In this document: positions 35,190 through 44,308 of the stretch, one piece after another
How positions within the stretch are numbered: the first letter of the stretch is position 1
Layout of the letters: each line of letters opens with the position of its first letter
Assembly: GCF_002368095.1 (NCBI RefSeq)
Contig: NZ_AP018227.1
Location: forward strand, 968,001 to 1,032,000
DNA from: Calothrix parasitica NIES-267
GTDB taxonomy: Bacteria > Cyanobacteriota > Cyanobacteriia > Cyanobacteriales > Nostocaceae
Direction of reading: 5' to 3'
Length of the DNA stretch: 64,000 nucleotides
Translations under genes and position numbers: made by a program
The notes under the pieces: generated by a model
Seen by the model: only the letters and a program-made list of their open reading frames with translations
The model's database searches: none
What the model was told of the DNA's origin: nothing

Positions 35190-36125
35190 ATGAAGCCGTA
35201 TAATAAAGAACTATTTGCTAATTTGAAATGGTTTACACAAGGTTTAACCTTTCCAGATGATGAGCGAGGTAGTTTAAATCCTTTTGTCTGGGATGTTTCC
35301 GAAAGAGGTGAGCTTACAGCAGAGAAGTTAATGCTGTCTAATAATATTTGGGGAAATAAATCTTTAAAACGGATTGAATTTGATGATTACTGGGGAAAAT
35401 CAAGAGCAAATAAACAAACTACAGTATTTATTGAGACTTTACAATCTCATCTTACAGAAATACAAATTTATAGAGCTTATTTTCCTGACGATGGCTTTTC
35501 TCTTCATACAGGTAAAACAAACTATGGAGATTGGTTTGGTCTTTGTTCTCCTTTTGATTCTCATGGTCAGGATTACAGTGGTCGAACTTCAGAACAATTC
35601 AATATTAAAAATAATTCTCCCAGTCAACAAATATTGAACTTAGTAGAAGAATTACAAAATAATTCGTTCCCTCTTACTAATCAATATGCAAGGTATCAAA
35701 GTAAATGGATGTGGCAGTACAGCGATACTAAAGATAAATTGATTGAAAAGCTTATGGATTCAGTTAAATTCTTTACTACTCAAAATTATAAAAATATTTT
35801 TAATATAGCAGCAAGATACGCTAATGAATTAGCTGCTATAGAAGCAGAAATTGAATATTACAGTTTTTATAATAATCAAACGAGTTATTATGATGAAGAA
35901 ACAGGGATTGAATACGAATTAGATATTAAAGAACCTATAGAATATGAATATCCACCTGGACAAGATTATAGAGAATTGGATAATTATCTCAAGTCAACTT
36001 TGAATGATTTACGAGTTTACACAGTTGGAGCTAATAGTAGTTGTAATTTCCATATATATGTTCTTGGAAAAACACAATACGATGATTGGGCTGGTGTGCT
36101 AATAGATGTACAGTTAAATCGTTAA
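35190..36125 (+). CDS. Protein with nuclease-A-inhibitor-like motifs
   Basis: 311 residues, soluble, aromatic and acidic. Two segments resemble each other and the C-terminal part of NuiA-type nuclease inhibitors: LTEIQIYRAYFPDDGFSLHTGKTNYGDWFGL (about 90-120) and LNDLRVYTVGANSSCNFHIYVLGKTQYDDWAGVLIDVQ (about 270-308), that is an L..L.VY.(V/A)G then Y..GKT..(G/D)DW(A/F)G pattern. Between them is a helical, tyrosine-rich region. The match is by eye and partial. Neighbours are other small orphan proteins. If correct it would bind a nuclease; otherwise unknown. Confidence 0.5.
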   Translation: MKPYNKELFANLKWFTQGLTFPDDERGSLNPFVWDVSERGELTAEKLMLSNNIWGNKSLKRIEFDDYWGKSRANKQTTVFIETLQSHLTEIQIYRAYFPDDGFSLHTGKTNYGDWFGLCSPFDSHGQDYSGRTSEQFNIKNNSPSQQILNLVEELQNNSFPLTNQYARYQSKWMWQYSDTKDKLIEKLMDSVKFFTTQNYKNIFNIAARYANELAAIEAEIEYYSFYNNQTSYYDEETGIEYELDIKEPIEYEYPPGQDYRELDNYLKSTLNDLRVYTVGANSSCNFHIYVLGKTQYDDWAGVLIDVQLNR

Positions 36126-36132
36126 AAAAACC

Positions 36133-36207
36133 GTAGGTTGGTTTAGACATGACAATAAATTGGTTGATAACGAGAAAATTAGTTAATCGTGTCGTAACTC
36201 AACATCT
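36133..36207. repeat. GTTGGGTTAGACACGACAAT inverted-repeat element, copy 2
   Basis: Same ends and interior as 33786-33859 (GGTTGGTTTAGACATGACAA to AATCGTGTCGTAACTC), located directly after the NuiA-like gene. Confidence 0.78.
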
Positions 36208-36244
36208 ATAGCAATCCTAGATGAGTCGCGAGAAAGTAGGTACC

Positions 36245-36277
36245 AGAAACCCGGTTTTTCCAAAAAACCGGGTTTCT
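36245..36277. repeat. AGAAACCCGG hairpin, copy 1
   Basis: AGAAACCCGGTTTTT-TCCA-AAAAACCGGGTTTCT pairing: 14-15 base stem. The same 33-base hairpin recurs exactly at 62354-62386, and a worn relative lies at 40341-40408. It could terminate in either direction. Confidence 0.88.
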
Positions 36278-36390
36278 AAATTCTCGCAAATGATTTAGGA
36301 ATGCTATATATTTTAGAAATAATAAATATTGTGCTGTTAATCGTAATATATTGGTTATCTGCTAAATGTTACCAATTTTTTTGAATGAAT

Positions 36391-36744
36391 TCATCTCGAA
36401 GCGCTTTCCCCATTCTTAAACTGTTCAAATAAAACAAAAAACTTATTCAAAGCATCTCTCTCATCTATGGAATTTAATAAAATAATATCGTTCCAACCGT
36501 AATAAGACTTTATATCAAATCTTTTTTGTATCCAATCATGAAATTTATAAAATTCAGTTTCTTCATCTGTTTCTGGTAAACCTAAATCTCGTCTTGCTCC
36601 CATATATCCATCTAAGAATGAGCGTAAATTGGTAATTGAAGATTTTCCTAAATACATTCCTGGACGCTGCTTGATACGTTGCATCATTTCGTAAAAATAT
36701 TCAGATTTAACTTTTAACTGAATTTTATTTGTTTCTTGCATCAA
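36391..36744 (-). CDS. Conserved small protein with RPGMYLG motif
   Basis: 117 residues. YFYEMMQRIKQRPGMYLGKSSITNLRSFLDGYMGARRDLGL is a pattern found widely in small bacterial proteins of unknown function, some of which sit in polymorphic-toxin immunity clusters. The rest (FHDWIQKRFDIKSYYGWNDIILLNSIDERDALNKFFVLFEQF) is aromatic and acidic, like many immunity proteins. Together with 34268-36125 this is a small patch of orphan inhibitor/immunity-like genes with no toxin gene in view. Function unknown. Confidence 0.6.
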   Translation of the reverse strand: MMQETNKIQLKVKSEYFYEMMQRIKQRPGMYLGKSSITNLRSFLDGYMGARRDLGLPETDEETEFYKFHDWIQKRFDIKSYYGWNDIILLNSIDERDALNKFFVLFEQFKNGESASR

Positions 36745-36782
36745 ATATTTATTTAATATGTTCTAATTACTCAAAAATTACA

Positions 36783-36853
36783 ATGTTGGGTTACGACGGA
36801 TTTTAATTAATTGCATTAACGCTCAACATTATTCGTCCGTCTAACCCAACCTC
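36783..36853. repeat. GTTGGGTTACGACGGA inverted-repeat element
   Basis: Left end TGTTGGGTTACGACGGA, right end CGTCCGTCTAACCCAACCT. It is about 70 bases with AT-rich interior, a relative of the GTTGGGTT elements at 33786 and 36133. Confidence 0.7.
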
Positions 36854-36880
36854 AAATTGCAAATTTTGTGGTACGGAGAG

Positions 36881-36915
36881 AACTTGACGGGGAGATGTTC
36901 TTCCCGTCAAAGTTC
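36881..36915 (-). terminator. Hairpin downstream of alaS
   Basis: AACTTGACGGG and CCCGTCAAAGTT pair around a 10-base loop, about 33 bases past the alaS stop. There is no clear T run, so it may be a processing or protective hairpin rather than a true intrinsic terminator. Confidence 0.5.
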
Positions 36916-36947
36916 GGAGCATCCTCGCCCGTCCAAATGTACTAAAA

Positions 36948-39647
36948 TCAACCCAAACTAACTTTCAAATCCCCCTTGGCTTTCTCCAATGCTTCCCCTA
37001 ACTTACTCGCATCCCTTCCCCCAGCTTGAGCAAGATTTGGTCTTCCACCTCCACCACCACCGCACATTTTTGCGACAGCACCAATAAATTTACCTGCTTG
37101 AACTCCTTTTTGATTAATTTCTTTACCGAATGCTGCTACTAAACTGACTTTTCCACCATCTAATGGAGAACCCAATACAACTGCTGCGTTATTACCAATT
37201 TTCTGCTGCAATCTTTCGGCTGCTGTTTTCAAAGATTCTGCGTCTACTCCTTCCATTTTCGCAACCAGATATTTAAATTCTCCTACCGATTCAACGGTTT
37301 CTAATAAACTGTCGGATTTGGCGATCGCCAATTGTCCGCTGAGTTTTTCAAGTTCTTTTTGTGCATTTCTCAGTTCGGTTTGTAGTGTAGTAATTCTATC
37401 GGGGATTTCTTCGGGTTTAACTTTGAACCGTTCGCTTAAATCTTTGACTACATTATCCCTAACGTTGAGATAGTCTAATATTGCAGACCCGGAAACTGCT
37501 TCAATCCTTCTCACACCTGACGATATTCCAGCTTCGGAAATTATCTTAAATACGCCAATCTCCGCAGTATTACTTACGTGAGTTCCCCCACAAAGTTCCA
37601 TTGATACGGTATGAAAATCAATAACTCTCACTTCCTCACCGTATTTCTCACCAAACATTGCTACTGCTCCTCTAGCTTTTGCTTCTGCTAAAGGTAAAAC
37701 TTCAATTTTCGCAGAATGAGCTTCAGCTATCCAGTTATTAACTTGGTCTTCAACATGAATAACTTCTTCCGGTGTCATTGCACGGGGACAGTTGAAATCG
37801 AAGCGCAATCTATCGAAGTTAACCAAGGAACCTGCTTGAGAAATTCCTTCATCGACGATTTTTTTCAACGCTGCTTGTAACAGGTGAGTTGCGGTATGAT
37901 TCGCTTGAGCGCGACGACGACAAGCGCGGTCGATTTGAGCGGTCACAGAATCTCCTACTCGGATTGTACCGCGTTCGATGCGTCCGAAGTGAACGAAAAA
38001 GTCGGATTCTTTTTTCACATCTTCAATTCTGACGAGAACTCCATCCCCCTTCGGGTTCGCCACTTCGCTCAACGGAGGGAACCTCCGCACACGAGTGGTC
38101 TCACCACTGATATAGCCTCTATCCCCGATTTGTCCCCCAGATTCTGCGTAAAATGGGGTTTTGTTGAGAACGATTTGTACTTCGGTTCCGGCTTCTGCTG
38201 CTTCTGTTGAAATCCCTTCTACTAATATTGCTTCGACTTTTGATGTTGCACTATATTCGGTATAACCAATAAAATCGGTAACTTCGATTGATTCTGCAAG
38301 TTTATCAAGTTCCCCTTGAACCGTTAAATCAATGGTTTGATGTGCCCCTTGAGAACCTTCTATTTGTCCTTGCATCCTTTTATTGAAACCGTCAACGTCA
38401 ACGGTAAAACCTGCTTCGGCTGCAATTTCTTGAGTTAATTCTAGGGGGAAACCATGAGTATCGTAGAGTTTAAAAGCATCATCACCGCTAACAACGGTTT
38501 TATTTTCCTGCTTCAATTTATTGATAACTTCTTCAAGTAATTTCTCACCACGCTCCAAAGTTTTGAGAAATTGGGACTCTTCTCTTTGTAATTCTGCTTT
38601 GATTGCATTCTCTCGCTCCCTGACTCTAGGATATGCACCTTCAGATAGAGTTATTGCTGTTTCCACAACTTTGGTCGTAAATTCCCCTTCAATACCAATT
38701 AATCTACCGTGACGAACCACCCGACGAATCAACCGACGCAATACATAACCTCTCCCCACGTTAGAAGCGCGGATTTCATCGGTTATCATATGCATTACAG
38801 CACGAACGTGGTCGCCAATTACTTTTAAAGAAGTTTTGATTTTTTCATCGCTTTTACTGTAATCAATTCCCGCAATCTCACCAGCTTTTTCAATAATTGG
38901 AAAAATTAAATCGGTTTCATAATTATTGGGAACCTGTTGGAGAATTTGAGCCATTCTTTCCAAACCCATCCCAGTATCAATATTCTTATTTGCTAAAGGT
39001 GTCAAATTACCTTCTGCATCGCGGTTGTATTGCATGAATACCAAGTTATAAAACTCGATAAACCTCGAATCATCTTCTAAATCTATATTCTCATCACCAC
39101 GTTCCGGGTGAAAATCGTAGAAAATCTCCGAACATGGCCCACAAGGTCCCGTAGCACCAGAAGCCCAAAAGTTATCTTCATCTAAGCGTAAAATTCTTGC
39201 TTCCGGTACGCCGATTTTATCTTTCCAGATAGCATAAGCTTCATCATCTTCATGATATACGCTCACTGCGAGTCTTTCAGGAGGTAAGTTAAATACCTTT
39301 GTCGAAATTTCCCAACCCCAATTTATCGCTTGCTCTTTGAAATAATCCCCAAAGCTGAAATTACCCAACATCTCAAAAAATGTATGATGTCGCTTGGTCA
39401 CTCCAACATTTTCAATATCATTAGTCCGGACGCACTTTTGAGAAGTAGTAGCACGTTTAAATTCCGGAGTACGCTGTCCAAGAAATATCGGTTTAAACGG
39501 AAGCATCCCCGCAATCGTCAGCAATACCGTAGGATCTTCCGGTACAAGAGAAGCACTCGGAAGTTGTTGGTGATTCCGTTGAGCGTAAAAGTTGAGGAAT
39601 TTCTGCCGGATTTCGTTACCGCTGAGGTGTTGGGGATTTACAGACAT
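36948..39647 (-). CDS. alaS: Alanyl-tRNA synthetase with repeat-derived insertion
   Basis: 899 residues, full length. It charges tRNA-Ala. Class II motifs lie in the first 260 residues ([29 protein letters not shown]). The editing domain has the zinc/active-site set HTATH (H584, H588), C686 and H690 in MELCGGTH. The C-terminal oligomerisation domain ends with a glycine-rich [15 protein letters not shown]. Residues 518-536 ([19 protein letters not shown]) interrupt the segment [18 protein letters not shown], which is continuous in other AlaRS I know; the DNA there is a palindromic repeat. The insertion falls at the start of the editing region, in a surface loop between strands by inference. 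The essential nature of alaS implies that it is tolerated. Confidence 0.96.
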   Translation of the reverse strand: MSVNPQHLSGNEIRQKFLNFYAQRNHQQLPSASLVPEDPTVLLTIAGMLPFKPIFLGQRTPEFKRATTSQKCVRTNDIENVGVTKRHHTFFEMLGNFSFGDYFKEQAINWGWEISTKVFNLPPERLAVSVYHEDDEAYAIWKDKIGVPEARILRLDEDNFWASGATGPCGPCSEIFYDFHPERGDENIDLEDDSRFIEFYNLVFMQYNRDAEGNLTPLANKNIDTGMGLERMAQILQQVPNNYETDLIFPIIEKAGEIAGIDYSKSDEKIKTSLKVIGDHVRAVMHMITDEIRASNVGRGYVLRRLIRRVVRHGRLIGIEGEFTTKVVETAITLSEGAYPRVRERENAIKAELQREESQFLKTLERGEKLLEEVINKLKQENKTVVSGDDAFKLYDTHGFPLELTQEIAAEAGFTVDVDGFNKRMQGQIEGSQGAHQTIDLTVQGELDKLAESIEVTDFIGYTEYSATSKVEAILVEGISTEAAEAGTEVQIVLNKTPFYAESGGQIGDRGYISGETTRVRRFPPLSEVANPKGDGVLVRIEDVKKESDFFVHFGRIERGTIRVGDSVTAQIDRACRRRAQANHTATHLLQAALKKIVDEGISQAGSLVNFDRLRFDFNCPRAMTPEEVIHVEDQVNNWIAEAHSAKIEVLPLAEAKARGAVAMFGEKYGEEVRVIDFHTVSMELCGGTHVSNTAEIGVFKIISEAGISSGVRRIEAVSGSAILDYLNVRDNVVKDLSERFKVKPEEIPDRITTLQTELRNAQKELEKLSGQLAIAKSDSLLETVESVGEFKYLVAKMEGVDAESLKTAAERLQQKIGNNAAVVLGSPLDGGKVSLVAAFGKEINQKGVQAGKFIGAVAKMCGGGGGGRPNLAQAGGRDASKLGEALEKAKGDLKVSLG
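38040..38096 (-). repeat. In-frame palindromic element inside alaS
   Basis: 57 bases, in frame. On the minus strand the centre CGGAGG-TTC-CCTCCG is a 6-base stem, and the outer CCACT...AGTGG arms (just beyond the left end) pair as well. On the plus strand it reads GGTTCGCCACTTCGCTC, matching GGTTCGTCAGTCGCTC of the element in the FGE gene (9492-9548). Exactly the same length (57 bases) and coding phase preservation in both genes. Confidence 0.78.
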
Positions 39648-39713
39648 GGAACAAGCCTTGATAAAGGTTAACTGGAATTAAAACTATAAAATACCAAAAA
39701 ATTCATGTATAAG

Positions 39714-39935
39714 GAGTGGGGATTGGGAATGGGGGATTGGTGATTGGGGATGGGGAGATGGGGAGATGGGGAAGAGGGGGAAGAGTGGGGAGAGGGGGAA
39801 GATAGGGAGCGAGACGCTCCCACTACCTAAATGAATATCTCGCTACCCGTTACTTTCAAACTCCTAACTGCTCACTGTTCACTGCTCACTGTTCACTGTT
39901 CACTGATAACTGTTCACTGTTCACTGATAACTGTT
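39714..39935. repeat. GGGGATTG/GGGGAGAT and TGTTCACTG tandem tracts
   Basis: Two simple-repeat tracts upstream of the HMA gene: G-rich GGGGATTGGG/GATGGGGA units (39714-39812) and CTGTTCACTG / CTGATAACTG units (39855-39935). No gene in 39648-40018. Confidence 0.82.
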
Positions 39936-40018
39936 CCTCTGGGTTATGCTTTTTTTCTTTTAGAATAGGTAAAATCCAAAGATAACAATCATGTGATATC
40001 TAGAGAGTGAGGTAGTTA

Positions 40019-40222
40019 ATGGCGCTCAAATTAAAAGTTTCTAATATGAAGTGCAGCGATTGCGCTGGCAAGATTAGCGAAGCGATAAAGGTTATGGAGC
40101 CTAATGCCAAGATTGAAGCGGATGTGGATTCCAAGACCGTTACCGTCGATTCTGGTGCTTCCCCCGAATCCATAAAGCAAGCAATTGTTGCTGCTGGCTA
40201 TCATGTTGAAGGTTATCAGTAA
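40019..40222 (+). CDS. HMA-domain metallochaperone-like protein
   Basis: 67 residues, a single heavy-metal-associated domain of beta-alpha-beta-beta-alpha-beta type: LKLKVSNMKCSDCAGKISEAI with metal-binding C12 and C15 (CxxC), then VDSKTVTVDSGASPESIKQAIVAAGY. Similar to copper chaperone Atx1 in size and order, although the serine/aspartate between cysteines and the context give no direct proof of copper. No P-type ATPase adjoins. GAGTGAGG precedes the ATG as RBS. Confidence 0.88.
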   Translation: MALKLKVSNMKCSDCAGKISEAIKVMEPNAKIEADVDSKTVTVDSGASPESIKQAIVAAGYHVEGYQ

Positions 40223-41275
40223 ACGTGATAATGGTAGCTAGTTGATGACTGGATCTTCAAGTAAAAGAGGACTTTATTACTCCCCCTATGGATAGGGCAT
40301 AGAGGTCAATCTTTAATTTACAGAACTTACGCAAAAATGTCTCATAACCCGGTTTCTTTACAGGTCGCTCGCTATATGAGAGCGATTTGAGCAGGAATCG
40401 GGTTTCTCTATTTCAATAACTGCTAGAGGATTGCATCTAATCTCAAGGTATATTTGCTTAAGTAAATTCCGAAGCTTCAAAATATTGCTTAAGTAAATAT
40501 ACGACTGACAAAAAATTGTTCGTTAAGTATTTTTTGAAATTTTCTATACCTTAAAAAAATGTTTAAAAATGTTTTTACAGAATTTCTTAAGATTTGTAAA
40601 GTTGAATTTTTAGGAAAATATTAAATTTTCTAGGTAAGTGTAATATGTCGGTTATCAAGATAATGTTGAAACCTCGTACACGCTTTTGAAAAGATTAGTA
40701 AGTAATATGAAAAATACCGAGTAAATACTGATTTATGGAACTTTTTTTCTTACTATACTCTCCATAGAATTGGATAAGTATTCAAAATGACTTAATTGGT
40801 GGAAATCACTGCTCAATTTAAAGGCTTATCTTGATGTTTCCGTAATTTCACTGTTTAAAATATATGCATTTAAGCAGAAATTAGGTATTAGGGATATTAG
40901 TTCTAAAGATTGTAGTTAAAGTTGCAGATGTAATAAAAAAAAGGAAAATACTTTGAGTTTTTTCGCAAAACTAACAGGGTGAAAGCGAAATAAGGGGTCA
41001 GACCCCCTTGGCACAAATGTATTTATAGCGAGTAAAAATTAGAAACTTCAACACATTTAATTGAAGTTCTATCCTATATCTTCTTACTATCACTTAGTGA
41101 AAATAATTATTGATTTAAATAGCGGTAAATTAGATTTAGTTTAAGCAGACGGCTTTATTGTCATGTTGAAATCATAATTAATAATTTACGACAGCTAAAC
41201 GTTAATTATCATAGTTTTTTTCCAGACTGATAAAAGAGGATTGCTAAGTAAAAAACAATAACCAAAGAAAATACC
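40223..41275. other. 1-kb gene-free interval
   Basis: No convincing gene. It contains a worn AACCCGGTTTC...GGGTTTCT hairpin (40341-40408) enclosing GCTCGCTATATGAGAGCG, a repeated TTGCTTAAGTAAAT (40452-40466 and 40487-40500), and AAGGGGTCAGACCCCCTT (40993-41010), an interrupted palindrome. The last ~300 bases are the AT-rich leader of the diguanylate cyclase gene. Any small RNA here is not evident by eye. Confidence 0.45.
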
Positions 41276-42433
41276 ATGAACATTTCCATATTGGTTTTTG
41301 GAAATGATGAATTCCTAGCCACACTACCAACTCAAATCATCGGTGCTGACGCTAAAAGTATCGAAGCAACAACTGACTTGCAAATGGCAGTGTCGCGTAT
41401 TCTGCTTGACCCTCCAGATGTAATTCTTGTACAGTCAAGCCAAAATGACAGTATGCAACTTTGCTGTTGGTTGAAAGAACAAACAAAACTTTCTTGGATT
41501 TACTGCATTCTTTTGGAAGATACTCCCCAACTAATTGCTGATAGAAAAAATCAAGGTTGGGAATGGGAGTTAGAGATGACTTCCAAAGCCTTGGGACTTG
41601 GTGCTGATGCCTATATTTGGTATGGAGATACTCAAGATACTGAGTCTATTCGACAAAGAAAGACGGATTCTGTTTCAGTGCAAATGAATGCTAGCCATCG
41701 CTTGCTGCTTTCGCAATTGACTGTAGCCTTTCGTAAAGCTCAAAAATATCGCGATTTGATGCAAACCAACGATTTGTTATCGACTATTGCTTTGTCCGAT
41801 TCCCTAACACAATTAAATAATCGTCGTGCCTTAGAATGGGATTTACCCAGACAAATTCAGAAAGCTCGCGAAAATGGTCATCCTCTAAGCTTGATAATAT
41901 TAGATGTCGATTATTTCAAAAAAGTTAACGATAATTACGGGCATCTAGTTGGAGATAGACTATTAAAATTATTATCCGAGCGCATACGTACCAAATTGCG
42001 GTTTCAAGATACTGCTTTTCGCTACGGTGGAGAAGAATTTGTGATTATTTTGAGTGAAACAACTGCTGAAGAAGCTTATGTTGTAGCTCAACGTCTCAAT
42101 AGCGTAGTAAAAGATAGTCTCTTTGAAATTGACAGCACATTGAGTATAGATGTGACTATTAGTTTGGGAAGCACTTGTTTACTTTCAAGTGATGATAACG
42201 AAGGTTTAAATTTGCTGCACCGTGCCGATACTTTGTTGTTACAAGCTAAATCCGAAGGAAGAAACCGCGTCATTAGTAGCGAAAATGTGGTTTCAAACAA
42301 TAACTACCTTCCCAATCCGACAAATAACGTTTTGCTCAACGAAGTTAGTTTTAACAGCAAAATCCAAAGTTCTAAGTATATTAGCCAAAACCGTATATCA
42401 GAACTATCCCATTTAAAAATAGCGGCCGGATAG
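41276..42433 (+). CDS. Diguanylate cyclase with N-terminal receiver-like domain
   Basis: 385 residues. Residues 1-115 look like a degenerate response-regulator fold (ISILVFGNDEFLATLP, DPPDVILVQSS, LGLGADAYIW). Residues 165-335 are a GGDEF domain: DSLTQLNNRRALEWDL, LIILDVDYFKKVNDNYGH and the active motif RYGGEEF (249-255). An inhibitory I-site RxxD is present at R242-D245, so product feedback by c-di-GMP is expected. No EAL domain. The last 50 residues are unstructured, polar. It should synthesise c-di-GMP in response to an unknown partner; no sensor kinase adjoins. Confidence 0.93.
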   Translation: MNISILVFGNDEFLATLPTQIIGADAKSIEATTDLQMAVSRILLDPPDVILVQSSQNDSMQLCCWLKEQTKLSWIYCILLEDTPQLIADRKNQGWEWELEMTSKALGLGADAYIWYGDTQDTESIRQRKTDSVSVQMNASHRLLLSQLTVAFRKAQKYRDLMQTNDLLSTIALSDSLTQLNNRRALEWDLPRQIQKARENGHPLSLIILDVDYFKKVNDNYGHLVGDRLLKLLSERIRTKLRFQDTAFRYGGEEFVIILSETTAEEAYVVAQRLNSVVKDSLFEIDSTLSIDVTISLGSTCLLSSDDNEGLNLLHRADTLLLQAKSEGRNRVISSENVVSNNNYLPNPTNNVLLNEVSFNSKIQSSKYISQNRISELSHLKIAAG

Positions 42434-42988
42434 ATTAAAGCATCGCAAGCAATGATTTAATTTTGATGCAGGAAAATATTTCAACGGGGGAGGAGAGATA
42501 ACACAGAAAAGAGAAGAAGTATTAGTCAAGAATATTTTTATGAAATATCCCGGATTATTGTACAAGCAACAATAATTATTAATTAAGTCATAGATTATCT
42601 AGCAATTATTTAAACACTAACAATTAATTAGGTACAAATAAACTAGTACCGCTTCGCGGAAGTAAGAAGTAAGAAGTAAGAAGTAAGAAGTAAAAAGTTT
42701 GATATCTGGGGCTTTTCAGCCATTTTTAATGGTTGCCTTATTTAAGCCGCGATGAACTAGAGCTATCTGCAAGAATGTAAATTGTCTTCAAAACCTTATT
42801 CCTACTTACTGTTCCCTATTCCCTATTCCCCCGTCCTAATTAACAATTTCAAGGCTGACCAGCTTAATTCAGTACATACTATTAATTAAACCTCGGTTCA
42901 GTTTCTAACTTCTATTATTTTTTATCGCAATTATTATTCTAATTATTGGTTCCTAATTCCCAATCTCAAATCACCAATTACTGATTAC
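42434..42988. other. Gene-free interval with AGTAAGA heptamer tract
   Basis: Heptamer AGTAAGA repeated about four times (42660-42693) next to CCGCTTCGCGGAAGT (42648-42662), a small palindrome; CCTATTCCC units near 42807. No gene seen. Confidence 0.5.
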
Positions 42989-43135
42989 TAAGTAGGTAAA
43001 CACAAATAAACCTAACTATGTAACGAAAAGTCAAAACGTGCAACACCTTGCGACGATCCACACCCGACTAGTGAATGCTTCACTCCACTATCTCCCTCCG
43101 TGAGACGCTGCGCTAACGTTCCCTTCGCAATGACC
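42989..43135. repeat. MITE-like element, copy B (AAGTAGGTAAACACAAATAAA family)
   Basis: Begins TAAGTAGGTAAACACAAATA, then ACCTAACTATGTAACGAAAA, the same order as the minus-strand copy at 30820-30940. It ends CCTTCGCAATGACC. A CTGCGCTAACGTTCCC segment (43107-43122), belonging to another palindromic family, is nested near its right end. Confidence 0.78.
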
Positions 43136-43309
43136 GAAACAATTCAAAATTCAAAATTCAAAATTAAAGAGAAGATAAATAATTTTTCATTGATTAATTA
43201 AGGATACAAGCCTCTCCCTTTAGGGAAACATAAAAAAAATATATTCCTTATTTCAAGCTCTTCCCTTTAAGGGAAGAGCAATGACGTAGTTATAGTTTTT
43301 TCCACCAAC

Positions 43310-44014
43310 CTACTTAACCACTAATTCCTTATTTCCCATTCCCTGTTCTGTCAAAATATCTTGACATTCTTTGACCGTTGCACGCTCTCGCATCGAGTCA
43401 ACTAAAGCTTGATATGCAGACCAATTATTTTCTAAAAGTGTTTTGGCTTGGAGAACGCTAAAACGTTGTTTTTGATTGCAAAGAGACTCGGAGCAACCTA
43501 AAGACTTTAAAACTCCCATCAATTTATTTTTATCATCCACACCACCAGAAGCATTATCATAAACAAGATTTTCTGCTGCAATACCAGCCATCCAAATTGC
43601 ATAGTAACGCTCTAAAGTTTGAGTTGTAATCGCACCCTTTTCAAACTGAGAAAACAATTCAACATCATCAAAGGTCACACCAGCAAATCCCTTTTGTTTT
43701 TGCTTGAATGCTTCCCAAGCGCTCAAAGTATATCCGGTCACCGGAACATCTAAAGCATAAGCAACAAGGAAATGTCCTGCTTCATGATGAAGAATACGTT
43801 CCCTATATTCCTTAGAAAACCCACCAATCAAATCTAAAAATAAAGTTCCTCCCCTACCTTCAAAACTCCAAGAGTCAAATGTTGCTATTCCCAAAATCAC
43901 AAAAGTAGCTACAGCTGGAACCGCAGAGGATACATTAATTAAAGGTCCGAGCAGCACCGTAATGGTTATCAAAAATATTGATATCGCAACTAAATTTAAA
44001 GTTGTTTTATTCAT
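43310..44014 (-). CDS. FtsH-protease-like (M41) membrane protein without AAA domain
   Basis: 234 residues. Two hydrophobic helices (about 7-25, 32-46) are followed by a peptidase-M41-like part: YRERILHHEAGHFLVAYALDVPVTGYTLSAWEAF, with zinc motif HEAGH at 77-81 (H76 also precedes), then GFAGVTFDD and IWMAGIAAENLVYDNASGGVDDKNKLMGVL. M41 FtsH proteases need an AAA ATPase, which is absent, so it is a stand-alone M41-like protein of the kind conserved in cyanobacteria and plastids. The third metal ligand, usually an aspartate in a later GxxxD-like segment, may be the DD pair near 164; uncertain. Activity unproven. Confidence 0.82.
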   Translation of the reverse strand: MNKTTLNLVAISIFLITITVLLGPLINVSSAVPAVATFVILGIATFDSWSFEGRGGTLFLDLIGGFSKEYRERILHHEAGHFLVAYALDVPVTGYTLSAWEAFKQKQKGFAGVTFDDVELFSQFEKGAITTQTLERYYAIWMAGIAAENLVYDNASGGVDDKNKLMGVLKSLGCSESLCNQKQRFSVLQAKTLLENNWSAYQALVDSMRERATVKECQDILTEQGMGNKELVVK

Positions 44015-44308
44015 TTTATTTTTTACAAAATGCTTAACCTATCTTAATTATGTTACAGGAGTTGGGAATAGTGAGGAGTTAGGAGTGAGGAGTTGGGGGT
44101 TATTTTCTCATTTTCCCGTAATCTTGTATCAAAAAATCGGGCGATAATGTGATTTAGCATACATAATAGATATTTGTAACAGTATACTTACTCAATAGAT
44201 ATAGGAAAACTATTTGAATGCAGGAAAATTATCCAGTAGGGTTTATGTTCCCTATTCCCTATTTCCTTTTTTCACGAATCACTACTAAATTTTCGGGGAG
44301 AATAACAA

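Noticed and set aside
40223-41275. Possible small RNA or attachment site in the gap
   Set aside because: Only a worn hairpin and short repeats are visible; no promoter-terminator pair can be supported by eye.
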